Assembly (NCBI GenBank): GCA_029379385.1
Contig: CM055617.1
Coordinates: forward strand, 17,058,679 to 17,122,678
Source of the DNA: Quillaja saponaria
Lineage: Eukaryota; Streptophyta; Magnoliopsida; Fabales; Quillajaceae
Reading direction: 5' to 3'
DNA length: 64,000 bases
The stretch's first letter is position 1. The number at the start of each line of letters is the position of its first letter. Below are positions 22,981 through 63,869 of the stretch, piece by piece. Both the position numbers and the translations under genes were made by a program. The notes below the pieces were generated by a model, which was not told the origin of the DNA, ran no database searches, and saw nothing but the letters and a program-made list of their open reading frames with translations.

Positions 22981-23690
22981 GGAAAGCTTGGTTTAGTAGG
23001 TGCAATGAAGTTGTGTTTAGTTTTTGGTCTTTAGAGGTGTGAAGTTAACCATCAAGTTTTCTACCGACATATCTCTCTCTAGTGCAGAATATTATTAATT
23101 ATGTATGTTAATGACATTTTAAGCACATGTAATGATAGTCAATAAATTCAACATTTGAAATTGTTTTTATGGTCAAAATTTAAAACCAAGGATTTGGGAC
23201 AGTCAAAGTATTTCTTGGGCATCAAGGTTAGTAGATCATGGTACGTATCTGTCTGAGAAAATATTTTTCTTGATTTGTTAAGTGATACATAAATATGTTA
23301 CGGTCAAAGCATATTAATACTTCAACGGATCCCGACACTAACCATGTACCATATGTGAATGAGCTATTAGCAGATTTGGAATGGTATAGACAACTTGTAG
23401 GGAAGCTAAACTATCTAACAATAACCCAATCTGATATCTTTTTTCCAGTTAGTGTAGTTAGCAAATTTCTTCCTCAACCATACTCTTTATTGGGATACAA
23501 TTATTTTTATTTTGAGGTATCTCAAAATTGCACAAGGTAAGAGGTTAATATATAAGAATTATAATCATAGTTTGGTTTGAGGGCATGATCGTGGCTACGC
23601 TTTGGTTCAAAAACATGATGACATTTTAGTTCAATGATATAGTAGCAAATTAGGCTGGTTGCCCATTTGACAGGAAGTTCATTATATGCT
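22981..23690 (+). pseudogene. Ty1/copia RT-RNase H fragment
   Basis: The plus strand reads KAWFSRCNEVVF near 22985, then IMYVNDIL at about 23100 (YVND where copia has YVDD), KTKDLGQSKYFLGIKVS, and at 23295-23540 ADLEWYRQLVGKLNYLTITQSD. This is the end of RT and the linker to RNase H of a copia element unlike the short-LTR family further right. A possible RNase H continuation runs to about 23690. Frames are broken. Confidence 0.75.
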
Positions 23691-23785
23691 ATTGTATTGT
23701 ATCATTTTGAGTGAAAACCTTGCTTTGTGAAAAATTAAGAAGCACACTTTTGTTCCAAGATCCAGTGCTAAGTCCTAGGAACGGA

Positions 23786-24110
23786 CTTGATGAAGAATGT
23801 AATAATGAGAATTTTACAATTAATTAGTAAATTATTATTTCTTCTAGGATTTGATTGTAATTATGTTAAATGAAGATTTGATTTATAATTTTAGTAGTTT
23901 ATTAGAAGTTCCCCATTTTATTAGGATATTTTTTTGTTTTTCTAAGTATTTATATTTTATGCCATTAGGGTTTTCCAGAGAGTATTTATAATGAACCCCT
24001 AGTGCTAAATTGTTAGAAAGCTTTTGAAGAAAATAATATCATTACCTTTTGGTTGCCCCTCGATTGTCCCTTTCGATTTGATACCAATTGGCTTTGTATC
24101 AATTTAATAT
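23786..24110 (+). repeat. Probable copia LTR
   Basis: Starts with TGATGAAGAATG and ends just before ATATCAAAGCATG, which resembles a decayed Met-tRNA primer-binding site (TGGTATCAGAGC). It contains a TATTTATA-like stretch and follows the copia RT/RNase H fragment. It is probably the LTR of that or a related element. Confidence 0.45.
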
Positions 24111-24174
24111 CAAAGCATGAACAAGAACTTGTAAATGTGAGCATGAAAGCTTATGACTAAAGCATAAACAAGTG

Positions 24175-24400
24175 CATATTGAGCTGGTTAATTAGATGAT
24201 AGAAGATTCAATTTAGAATACTGCACATTTGTTGGTATGACACGAGAGATACATATACTCCATTTTGAATGGGAATGTTGGTGTAAATAAATATTTAAAT
24301 TGGAGTATTTGAGTTTTTACAGTATATATATACGTTGTAATTGTTTAAATAATTGCAACAAGATTTTTTCTCCAATACAACTATTCTAATATAAATAAAT
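24175..24400 (+). repeat. Copia RNase H scrap and LTR piece of the short-LTR family
   Basis: Around 24180-24240 the plus strand reads LDDRRFNLEYCTFVG, the RNase H SGYCTFVG phrase of the short-LTR copia family. Positions 24280-24395 resemble that family's LTR (GAGTATTTGAGTTTTTACAG, then TTGTAATTGTTTAA and ATTTTTTCTCC). Confidence 0.55.
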
Positions 24401-24826
24401 ATTATTGGTGTAGTTTAAGATCATCAAGCTACAACCCTTTGTCCTTCTATTTTCTTAGCATGATATTAGAGTGGGTTTATCTAAAACATAGTTTTCACAT
24501 TCTTGGCTTGATCTCCTAAATCCAAGTTCTCTCTTTCTTTGCTCTAACCACCACACGAAGAAGAAGAACAAAAAAAGGCTTGGCAGACACTAAACATTCT
24601 AGGGTTAATCTTTTAAGTCATCTACTTCTTCAAGCCTATTCCATTTTAGGATTTGACAGCTCAGTATTTTGACATCAATAGGATTTTACCATACAATGTG
24701 AAAAGTGCTCATGATATATATAACGAGCGTTGCTTAATCCCACATTACTTAAATGTGATAGTCTTTGAGTTTTTGTTTAATATAAATAATGTTAGGGGTG
24801 TATTCTTGTATTCATTAAGCTATGAC

Positions 24827-25963
24827 TAAGGTTGTCAAGATTGCGTTTCAACTCGTGAGATCGTACGATTTTACGATCCAACAACTCCCTATCGATTCAG
24901 ATTCGCACCTTGTAAGATTGAATTGGGATCACATTCTGAAACTCAAGATCGTTAGGATCATCTGATCCCACCGATCCTAAAATTGCTGAGGTTTCCCTTT
25001 TGATTTGATCAAGTTTCGTGTAGATGGGTCTGAAAAAAGTGAAATCCAGCCATAAACAAACAAAAAGAAAGCATTTTTCACAAATTTGAGGACTGAATTT
25101 CAGATTGCAACTTTCTGCGCCTTCTTCTCTTTCTGATTGCAAGTTCGCCACCCTCTTTCTTTGTTTTTCACTCTGTCTCTCCGTCTCCCACTTGCTTTGT
25201 TGCTCTCTCTCTCTCCTTCTCTCTCTTACCATGCCTTCTTGATTTGAAACTCTTCTACTCACTCTCTATGATGCCTTTCTCTCCTTCTATCTTGGCCATT
25301 CCTTCTCAATATGAAACTCTTCTCTTCTCTGTCGAGGATAGTTTTCTTTGGGTCCAGAACCTTCATTTAATATGCCAGCTAAGAAAATAAAATTTTATAG
25401 TTCACTTTGTTGTTGTTGTTGTTGTTGGTTTTTTTTTTTTTTTTTTTTTTCCTGTGAGTTAACTTAATTTTATCTTTCTTTCCTTATTCTTTAAATAAAT
25501 AAATAAATAAATAAAATTTGGTTCAATTATTCTTTTAAATTTTAATTTACTAAAATAAAATTTTAATTATTACTTTTTTTCTATTTTATTATTTGTATAA
25601 CTATCTTTTAAAAATATTGTTTATATTATTAATATTATTATTATAATACCTATCATAGAAAGAAAAAAGATACTATTTATTTGTAATACTTTGTTTTTGT
25701 TAAAAAAAAAAAAAAACATAAAGTAATAATACACTAAAATATGTATAATACATGAAAATCTAGATGATAAATAGACTTATTTTATAAGTTTGTAATCATA
25801 ATTTGGTAATTGTCATTTATTTTTCTCCTATGTATATTATTATTATTTATTACATAAGTATATTTATATTTTAAGGAGTATTTTGCAAAATTTGTAAGAT
25901 CTTTCGATTCGATCTTGTACACCATCCACAATCCTAGGTAAGATCTCGATCTCGATAACCTTG
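24827..25963. mobile_element. hAT-like non-autonomous DNA transposon (1,137 bp)
   Basis: The ends are imperfect inverted repeats (TAAGGTTGTCAAGAT at the left; the reverse complement of the right end reads CAAGGTTATCGAGAT). They are flanked by an exact 8-bp duplication GCTATGAC at 24819-24826 and 25964-25971. An 8-bp duplication fits the hAT superfamily. Inside are (TTG)n, poly-T and (AAAT)n tracts; a 121-residue charged open stretch on the minus strand (24897-25262) looks non-coding. No transposase is present. Confidence 0.75.
25408..25515. repeat. Simple-sequence cluster in the MITE
   Basis: A (TTG)n run at about 25408-25427, a 20-base-class poly-T run at about 25430-25450, and (AAAT)n at about 25494-25514. 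Confidence 0.85.
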
Positions 25964-25978
25964 GCTATGACCCTTACT

Positions 25979-26298
25979 TATATACACTTCAGTCTCCTCT
26001 TGCCAAACAATGTATGACTTTTCTCTCTTGTGGTATTACAATTGCATCCTTGACGTCAAACTAGCCTGGCCCATCACGATGTTGTCACTGTCCTCTGGAG
26101 CATGGCCCGCACAATACGAAGGGATAAATGCTCTGATACCAAGTCCAACTAACCTAAGTATCTTTGAAAAATTAACAACCCACACCACATAAGTTAAAAT
26201 ACTAATTGAAAAGTACTTAGTAGTTGACCCTTTTAGGTTATATATACCTTAGTCTCCCTTTCCCAACTAATGTGAGACTTTTCTCTCTTGGGGTTACA
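25979..26298 (-). mobile_element. TRIM element, antisense, 3' LTR truncated
   Basis: On the minus strand the 5' LTR runs from 26298 (TGTAACCCCAAGAGAG) to about 26145, followed by the perfect primer site TGGTATCAGAGC at about 26138-26127. After less than 100 bp a second LTR starts at 26040 (TGTAATACCACAAGAGAG). This terminal-repeat-in-miniature layout has no room for coding. The 3' LTR is cut at about 25979. Confidence 0.7.
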
Positions 26299-26477
26299 CT
26301 TATTCCTTCTATTTTCTCACCAGGTACAAATATATAAACTAAAAGCTACTTAGCAATAAAAGAACTGATAAAGTCCTTTGCAGTAATTTTGTTAGATTAC
26401 CACAAAACATAATGCCATGACAGGAAGAAGCAAATCAATCCCAGTTGGCAAACTTCACATGAACTTCTGCAGATTAT

Positions 26478-55852
<29,375 letters not shown>

Positions 55853-57084
55853 CTGAACAATGTAAAGGGTACATTTTTAATTGAATAAACCCTAAATTTT
55901 TGCTCTACTTCATTCCTTAACTTTAACATACACATTTCCTGTATTAATAAGTAAAAGCATTAATATCACCAAAATTGTTTACCTCCATTATTGTGAAGCT
56001 TGTTGCATGGGTATTGGCAGCCAAAAGTATATTATATCAAGAAAACAAGTATAATGAAAATGTGGGATGTTGACTGTCTATTTAAAAAAGCTTCATATAG
56101 CTTTCAACCATTTCGTTTTAAGCTTATGGGCCGAAAACATGGTATATAATCACAATGGTACATGAGTACTTCGGTTCAACAGATTTCCCCCCACTCCCGC
56201 CCTTTAAGAATTACTTTGTCTTTCAGTCCTATTTCATAATCTATGTGCAGTTTTAGACTTTCAAAAGAGGGATAATTTACTACAAATTTAGCTTCAAAAA
56301 TACTTGCTACCATATTTCAGATCAGCTTTTCTTAGATGAAAATAGGTTATTTACCATGATGGATGGTATCATGCCATCACCCCCTCTCAATCCCGCCATC
56401 AATTGAAAAAGGAATTAGAAGTAACTATGAATTTCTTCTCACCAATCTCTTCTCAATTTGATCAAAAGTTTTCCCACAAGGAGGCTTTTCTTATCAAATT
56501 GATCATAAAATATCCATTTCCTAGATCTTTGACAAATGGTATTAGACCCAACCTAGAACATGAAGGATTTAAGTGGGGCAAATTGTGAGGCCCCAAATTT
56601 GTGCTTGTGATATGTAGGATTGGTGAGTGCTGAGCCCACATCAGGTGTGTACTAAGTTGACTCAAATAACATAAGCAATTTCTCGGAGCACTAAATTGTG
56701 GTTGGTCTTCTTAGGATCTAGCGCTTGGGTTAATCTATTTCCTAAGTTGTGACCATAAATAGAGTTTCTTGCTAGATATTCTTGCAGTATGTCAAATTTA
56801 TTAATAGAGATATCTCAGCAATTTTTGGCTTGATTACAGTCTGATTTTCTCTTTCTGGATCTAAGACTTTGTTACTTTTCACTATTCAAAATTACAACCT
56901 TCTCTTGGTTTAGGGTCAATATAGTCTAATGCAGAAGTAAAAGCTGAAAATTACTAAAGCACCTGCTAAAAACAAGAAGATAGATAATTTAACATACTAA
57001 ATCTAAAGGATCATTACAATAAAGTAAAAAATTAATAATAATAAAGTCAACATTTTTTTAGTCTTAAATTCCTTTTCTACTTGC
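55853..57084. other. No clear gene; LTR-like sequence near 56.5-56.9 kb
   Basis: The next upstream ABCC exon is not recognisable here. At 56535-56590 a TGGTATTAGACC phrase is followed by AAGTGGGGCAAAT and TGTGAGGCCCC, which resemble a primer site, polypurine tract and LTR start. This suggests a decayed LTR element at about 56400-56900. Confidence 0.4.
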
Positions 57085-57270
57085 ATCAAAACAACAAATA
57101 AAAAAAAGAGTAAATTACAGTCTATTCCCTTGAGATTTAGTGAAAAGACATTAAAGTCTAAAATTTGACAAATTAACACCTTCCTCCCTAAACTAGATAG
57201 AAAACTAACAGTGTTGGTAAATATTTTAATGAAACTATGAAAATAGTTCAATTTTATCTTCAAATTAACC
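57085..57270 (+). repeat. Dispersed repeat, inverted partner at 63870-64000
   Basis: GAGATTTAGTGAAAAGACAT, AAGTCTAAAATTTG and AGAAAACTAACAGTG recur in reverse complement at the end of the window. These phrases are common at ends of non-autonomous plant DNA elements. Confidence 0.6.
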
Positions 57271-57304
57271 TAAAAGCCCCATCATATTAACCAAAAAATT
57301 AACA

Positions 57305-57640
57305 CAACTCACAATGCAAGATCTTAGGCTAGCTTGAGGAGAGACTTCTTGTGTTATACTATGACAACACCATTTCTATTAACACAAGCTCACAATCCAG
57401 TACAACATGAAAAGACAATATATATTGAGATTGATAGATACTTCATTAATGAAAAGATAGATACAAGATTAATTTATATACCTTTTGTAAGATCAGAGAA
57501 TCAGCTTGCTGATATCTTTACTAAACGTCTTGGTAGTTGTGATTTTTATCCTATTGTTTGCAAGATGGGCATGTGAGATATATTTGCTCCATCTTGAGGG
57601 GGAGTGTTGTTGTGTATACTTTTTGTTCAGTATAAATACT
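57305..57640 (+). pseudogene. Copia RNase H end plus LTR start
   Basis: 57310-57576 gives the RNase H end (IEIDRYFINEKIDTRLIYIP, DFYPIVCKMGM-stop), GAGGGGGAG and an LTR start TGTTGTTGTGTATAC at 57607. The LTR is shortened and runs into the leader of the next copia, so the two elements probably share it. Confidence 0.7.
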
Positions 57641-58439
57641 TAATTACATAAGTGTATTAGAACAGAAACCCTAACCTCCACTTCAAAAATGTTGTTGACC
57701 ATCTTTGACTACCATTAACCAGCATTGATCGGCAACATTAACCGAAATAAAGCCCAGATTCCAGTTCCCCTCGACCTCGTGAGAAAAACCCCTAAGGTAT
57801 TGTTAGAGTTTGACTTCATTCCAAGGACTAATATCATTTTTTTGGTGCGTGACTTAAACTTGCAAATTTCCAAAATTCTTAAATTCCTTGGATCTCAGCT
57901 GGTTTTCTTCACACTCAGGGCTCTGTATGGCTTAGATTTAAGTGTCAGAGTTTCCCTTAAGGCTGATTTGGAAGGAGAGAGTTTGCTTTGCGATTTGTGG
58001 ATTCTTCCCTTTTGTTTATTGTGGACTTGTGCTATTTGGGCTGGCTGGTTGTGTTGGGTTCCCATATACAGGTTAGTAAGCATTGGGTTGGTGATTTGAA
58101 GTGTTTGGGTTATTGCTTGGCTGTTTGGCTGCTGCTCAATGTATGTAACTTTCAAACTATGATTTACCTATGAGCTACTCTTTGTTGTTCTTGTTGGGAG
58201 CAGCTTAATTACAGGTTGAATATCAGGAGGTGTTTTTTTGGGATTGTTTGCTCTTCTCTCTCGGTAAGCATTCATTTGGGTATGTTGGAGGTTAGAAGTG
58301 TTCCTCGAAGTACAGCCAATTCGAGTAAGAGTATTAGGAGTAGAATTGAGGCCTTCAATGAGAATCCCTCACTTAATGAGTCAAACTTGGGAATTAATTT
58401 TTCTCAGAAGGAGTTCAAAGGGGGTCAGCCCTAGGATAG

Positions 58440-59800
58440 TGATTTGGGTGGTAGCAATGATAAGAATTATACTCCTTATGAAGAATTACATTATCTTAAG
58501 TACATTGTTGGTTAGACTAGATTGTAATTCTCATGTCGGATATTTTTCTGGTTTTGCTACTGCTCTCAATGCACATCCATTTGTTGATTCAAAAACATGG
58601 ATTATAGACTCCGGTGCTTCATACCATATGATAGGTACCTCTAGTAATTTTTCTTTATACTTTCTTGCTCAGGTAAAGAAAAGGTTCGAGTAGCCAATAG
58701 TTCTCTATCATTTATTTCAGGAAAAGGTTTTATTCGTTATACTCCTTCCATGACCTTGCCATCTGTTCTTCATGTCCCTAAGTTTTCCATGAATCTTTTA
58801 ACTATTAGTACTATTACTAAAGACTTCAATTGTACAGTGTTTTTTGATTCTTCCTGTTGCGTCTTTCAAATACTGGGAACAGGGAAGATAATTGGTTATA
58901 GTAAAGAGCACGACAAGTTGTATTTGTTGGAATATGGTACCCCATATTATCTAAAGCTGATACTTGTGGTCTGGCTCTTCAAAGTAGTTCTACCGCATCT
59001 TCTCAACAAGAGTTAGTTCAATGGTATCGCTACTTAGGACACCCATCTTTTTTGGTCTTGGCTTGTGAAGCTTGTGATTTTGTGAAACATACATGCTCCT
59101 CTTATCCTCTAATGACCATTAATAGTACTTTTCCATTTGCACTTATACACGTTGATGTCTGGGGCCCTAATCAGGTTATCTCATTATCTGGTTATAGGTG
59201 GTTTGTTACATTCATTGATTGTTTTAGTCGAACTAGTGTATCTGATGCATGCAAAAAATGAAGTGTTTCAATACTTTTAGATGTTTCACAAAATAATTTG
59301 CACTCAATTTGATGTTAAAGTTAAAGTTAAAGTTTTGGTAAGTGATAATGGTACTAAGCATACTGAGGGAACCTTCTAAAACTATATTTGTATCATGGTA
59401 TAATTCATTAAACGTGTTGTGTTAATAACTTGCTCAAAATGATGTTGTAGAACAAAAAAAACCGACATATTTTGGAGATAGCAAAGTCATTGATGTTCAC
59501 TATGAATGTTCCAAAAACTTATTGGGAAATACAGTTCTCTCAGCTGCTAATCTTATAAATCGTTTGTTCATTGTTCCTCCTAAAGTTTTTGGTTGTATTT
59601 GTTTTCTGCATGAGCATGGAAATGATATTAGCAAGCTTGGACACTAGAGCTCTTAAATGCATCTTTATTTGGCACTCTCCAACTCAAAAAGGATATAAGT
59701 GTTATCATCCACCTAGCAAGAAAACTTTTGTTAGCATGGATGTCACATTTCTAGAATCTGGTGCTTATTTCTCTCCATTATCTCTTTAGGGTGAGAATTA
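58440..59800 (+). pseudogene. Copia copy 2 protease and integrase remnant
   Basis: Protease DSGASYHMIG (58608), then VLHVPKFSMNLLTISTITKD and IGYSKEHDKLYLLEYG (pre-integrase, 58750-59016). At 59052-59261 CEACDFVKHTCSSYP, HVDVWGPNQV and FVTFIDCFSRT hold the zinc-binding Cys pair and the first catalytic Asp. The GYKCYHPPSKKTFVSMDVTF end lies at 59571-59789. Confidence 0.8.
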
Positions 59801-60439
59801 TCACGAGGAAAAGTTGATTTATAGAGATCAAGGAGAGTGGTATCATCCTTGGAGTTGACTTATGGAAGTCAAGGGAGTGTATACCATCTTTGCAAGAGAG
59901 AAACAGGGAGAAGGGAGATGAAGAGATTATAAATAAAGAAAAGTCACCTGATGTTGGAAAAGGGAATGATGGTAAAACTCATATTTGCAATGAAACTTCT
60001 ATGAGATTGGTAAATGATGATTTGCTTACATACAATCATAGGAAACATAGTTACAACCATCGAAAGCACTTTACCTAACCAAGAGTCAATCCTGATCTCA
60101 ATTCCACAACCAAAACAAATTCATGTGAATTATAAGTATTCATATCCTACTTCTTCTTCACATTACCTTGTGGTATTCCTGTTACTGATAACATTAATCT
60201 TCTTGTTGCAATTAAGAAAGGAGTTAGAACATGTACTCAACATTCGATTTTTCAACCATGTATCATATAACAAGTTGTCTCCTTCCTATAAAGCTTTTTT
60301 GTCTTTTTTGTCCTCTATTTATTCCACATAGTGGAAAAGAAGCACTTACTGAACCTAAATGGAAGGATGCCATAATTAATTGAAGAAATGAAAGCCTTGT
60401 CCAAAAATAATACTTAGGAACTAACTAGTCTTTCTCAAG

Positions 60440-61190
60440 GAGAATGGACAGTTAACTATAAATATGTATTTACCATGAAGAGGAAAGCTGATGGGACAAT
60501 TGATAGATATAAAGCAAGACTTGTTGCAAAAGGACTCACTCAAACTTATGGGGTAGATTATCAAGAAATATTTGCTCCAGTTGCCAAGATGAATTATATT
60601 AGAGTTCTTATCTTTTGTACTGTGAATCTTGATTAGGATTTGCAGTAATTAGATGTGAAGAATGCCTTCTTGCATGGAGATCTTGCAAAGGGAGTTTATA
60701 TGGAGATTCCTCTAAGTTTCTCTTGTCAAAAGACTAAGCAGAAGGTATGCATGTTGAGGAAGTCATGCATGAATTCAAACAATCACCTTGAGCCTGGCTT
60801 GATAGATTTCGAAAAGCAATACTTTCCTTTGGGTACCGTCAAAGCAATACTGATCACACCATGTTTATTGAGCATTGCAATGAAAGGATTATTGTTCTTA
60901 TTATCTATGTTGATGATATAGTTGTGACAGGAGATAATCTTGCAAAGGTATCCAAGCTAAAAAATCATCTTGCCAAGGAATTTGAGATTAAAGATTTGGG
61001 GAAACTTAGTTATTTCCTTGGAATCGAAGTTGGTCATTCTGAAAATGGTATCTTCCTATCTCAAAAAAAATATGTCTTTGATCTGCTAGAGGAAATAAGT
61101 ATGCTTGAATGCAAGCATGCAAACACACCTATTGAAACAAACCACAAGTTACAAAGTGGTGATGGAGAATGTGTTGACTAGAGAGAGATA
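60440..61190 (+). pseudogene. Copia copy 2 reverse transcriptase remnant
   Basis: KRKADGTIDRYKARLVAKGL near 60480, AFLHGDLAKGVYMEIPLSFS at 60655, catalytic IIYVDDIVVTGD at about 60897-60932 (intact), LGIEVGHSENGIFLSQKKYV near 61020. The order is intact, but frame changes and stops separate the parts. Confidence 0.85.
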
Positions 61191-61868
61191 CCAATGATTG
61201 GTTGGAAAGCTACTTTATCTATCCCACACTCTTCCACACATAGCCTATGTTGTTAGTGTGGTTAGCCAGCTTATGCATGATCCTGATTCTGCTCACTTGG
61301 ATGCAATTCATTGTATATTGCGATACTTGAAATCTGCACTTGGGAAGGGTCTCCTCTTTGAAAACCATAAAAGCCAGAAGTTGGAAGCCTATACACATGC
61401 AGATTAGGCTGGATCACTTGATGATATGAGATCTACTTCAGGATATTGTACCGTTATTGGTGGGAATCTAGTGTCATGGAGAAGTAAGAAGCAAATTGTG
61501 GTTGTTAGATATAGTACTGAACTTGAGTATAAATTTATAGCTCACGGGACTTATGAGTTATTATGGCTTAAGAAGTTAATGGAAGATCTCAGATTAACTA
61601 GGAAAAAGCCTCTTCTACTACATTGTGACTTATCACAGCTATCATCCTAGTTCACAATCTAGTCCAGCATGATCTTACAAAGCACGTCGAGATTTATAGG
61701 CATTTTATCTAGGAAAAGCTAAACTCTAGGCTCATTTGCATACCTTTTGTAAGAACTAAGAAACAATTAGTTGATGTCTTCACAAAAGGTCTTAATAGCT
61801 ATGATTTTTTTCCTATTGTTTGCAAGATGGGCATAAGAAATATCTATGCTCCATCTTAAGGGAGAGTG
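61191..61868 (+). pseudogene. Copia copy 2 RNase H remnant
   Basis: LLYLSHTLPHIAYVVSVVSQ (61198-61407), RSTSGYCTVIGGNLVSWRSK (61426-61650), then KVLNSYDFF-type end with FPIVCKMGIRNIYAPS-stop. The first RNase H Asp region is altered (HCDLSQLSS in place of YCDNTAAIN). Confidence 0.75.
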
Positions 61869-62094
61869 CTAGATGTAAATACTTAATTTTATAGGGGTAT
61901 TTCAGTATTTATCCTTAGGAGTATACATATATATCATAGGTTGAAATTGTTTGGAATACAACAAGGTATTTTCTCCAAAACTCAACTCTTTTGTATTGGG
62001 GTATTTGTGTCTTTTCCTTTAGGAGTATATATAGGTTGTAATTGTTTGAGTTAATACACCATGAGAGTTTCTCCAAAACTCCACTATATTAACA

Positions 62095-62895
62095 CAACTA
62101 GTTTGACGAATTATAACATAATCATAAAGATAGTTTTGGAAGGACCTCTCAGTATACTTAGTATCATTATCACTTCTCAAAACTTTTACTTTAGCATCAA
62201 ACTTTGTGCAAATCATCTTGTGAAATATCTGAAAACATTAAAACACTTCATTCTTTGCACGCATAAGATACACCCATGTAGTTCGACTACAACAATCAAT
62301 GAAAATAACAAACCACCTATAACCAAATAATGAGAAAACCCGATTAGTGCCCCATGCATTAGCATATATAAGTACAAAAGGAGAAGGACTCTTAATGTTC
62401 ATTGGACGATAAGAAGAGCGTGTATGTTTTGCAAAATCACAAGTATCACAAGTCAAATTGCCCAGATTACAACCAAGGTCAAGGAATTTTAGTAAAATTG
62501 ATTGAAGGAATTTTGACAAGCATCACAAGATTGACATAAACCCACTAAAAACAACCAGGATCAAGGAATTTTAGTAAAATTGAAAACTTAGGGCACAAAC
62601 AGAAAATCACAAAATTAACCTCCAAAATGGAAAAGGATTGAAACAAAAAGTTTTGGGGGTTTTGATCAGTAGAGGGCAGCGAAATTTTTTGCCCAAAAAA
62701 ATTTGAATCTCATTACTGGTTGACGGTGATCAACTCCAGTCAATGGCAATGGCATTTGAGGATAGTTCCTGCTCTGTTACTAAGTGGAGTTTTGGAAAAA
62801 ATTCTCATGTTATATTAACTCAAACAATTATAACCTATATATACTAATAAAGGTAAAGACACAAATACCACTATACAAAAATATATACACCAACA
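62095..62895 (-). mobile_element. Inverted, deleted copia of the short-LTR family
   Basis: On the minus strand the 5' LTR runs from 62895 (TGTTGGTG) to 62783, followed by a decayed primer site (TAGTAACAGAGC) and leader (about 62770-62530). This joins directly to integrase pieces (62519-62238: CDFAKHTRSSYRPMNIKSPS, FIDCCSRTTWVYLM; 62216-62019: LRSDNDTKY). Protease, RT and RNase H are absent. It faces copy 2 tail to tail. Confidence 0.75.
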
Positions 62896-62899
62896 GTTA

Positions 62900-63300
62900 C
62901 TCTAGGAGTAACTATGACAATGGTGTGTATCACAGGCAGTTATTAGATGGTTTTTATGCATACTTTGTACTTTATGTTGATGATATGTTCATTGCTTCCA
63001 AGAGCGTCACAAAGATTGACATGTTATAGAAACAATTGAATAATGAGTTTAAGAGGAAAGATCTAGGTGCTACAAAGAAAATTTTGGGGATGGAGCGAAT
63101 AGTGGGCATATAGATCCATTTCGTATAAAAAAAGGCAGTTAGCTTTAGGGTTCAATAAGTTTTTTTAGTGTTTTTGATTCATACGTTTGTATTTTCTCCA
63201 ATAACATAATAGTGAATTTCGACCCCTCCAGTGAGGACGTAGACTAGATTGAGCCGATCCTCAATACATCTTGTATTCTGCTTATTTTTGTTTTTCAATT
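62900..63300 (+). pseudogene. Copia RT fragment and LTR of another lineage
   Basis: 62905-63030 reads YFVLYVDDMFIASKSVTKID with intact YVDD, then KRKDLGATKKILGMERI. RNase H is missing. 63190-63290 (CCTCCAGTGAGGACGTAGAC, ATACATCTTGTATTCTG) resembles the end of a copia LTR (GTGGACGTAGGC...CTTGTGT pattern), so a deletion joins RT to the LTR. Confidence 0.65.
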
Positions 63301-63869
63301 CTAGATTTCATTCTATTCTCTCTTCTATTTATCATAAATTATGATATGACTTATTAGTTCTCAATGATAAGTGGATGAATAATTCACAAATTCAGTAAAC
63401 CTAATATGAACAAAATCAATAAATCGTAACTTTCAAGTGTTTCTTTCAAAATAAATTTTAAATTGAAACGTTTTATACTATCTCTACAATTTTTTAATTT
63501 TTGTGTTTACAATAATTATTAAGAAGACAAACTTTAGAAAATAAAAATTAGATGACATGAATTTAAAAATCAAATAAAAGTAAGATATAATCATTAATTA
63601 GTGGATAATACCTCTAAAAATTATTAAGATGCTCATGTCTCCTTCTTTAATATTTTGATCTAAAGGAATTACAGAATTATCTTAAATTTTATTAAAAGGA
63701 GTATATAAAAAAAAAAAATTAAAAAAAGTTAATATAATATATTGCTATTTTATAAAGTAGAAAGTATAGGAAAATATAAAAAATAAAATAAAGTACTCAT
63801 AATCCATTTGAAACAATACAAGAAAAGTATGACTTATTTGTCATATGAAGAATATGGCATGGTTTTTTA
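63301..63869. other. No recognisable gene
   Basis: Very AT-rich sequence with A runs. No conserved coding on either strand. Confidence 0.45.

Larger units (their letters stand above)
24401..25978 (+). mobile_element. Small non-autonomous LTR element (family T, copy 1), split by a MITE
   Basis: The 5' LTR end near 24460 is followed by a decayed primer site (GATATTAGAG). The internal region includes a purine-rich phrase (CACACGAAGAAGAAG) shared with copies at 39.6-40.4 kb and 45.4-46.2 kb. The 3' LTR at about 24735-24826 continues at 25964 after the hAT-like insertion. No protein is encoded. Confidence 0.55.
57607..62094 (+). mobile_element. Ty1/copia, short-LTR family copy 2, near complete
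   Basis: Truncated 5' LTR, leader (57660-58440) similar to copy 1, protease DSGAS at 58608-58622, pre-integrase (58850-59045), integrase (59090-59800), RT with intact YVDDIVVTGD near 60910 and RNase H to 61858. Two tandem LTR-like segments follow: 61869-61985 and about 61986-62094. No gag core or CCHC knuckle is seen, as in copy 1. Many stops and frameshifts. Confidence 0.82.

Noticed and set aside
24897..25262. A 121-residue charged open stretch on the minus strand.
   Set aside because: It lies wholly inside a non-autonomous MITE, is low in complexity and resembles no known protein.
57725..58099. A 124-residue open stretch in the leader of copia copy 2, considered as gag.
   Set aside because: It has no copia gag motif or zinc knuckle and is not conserved as a reading frame in copies 1 and 3.
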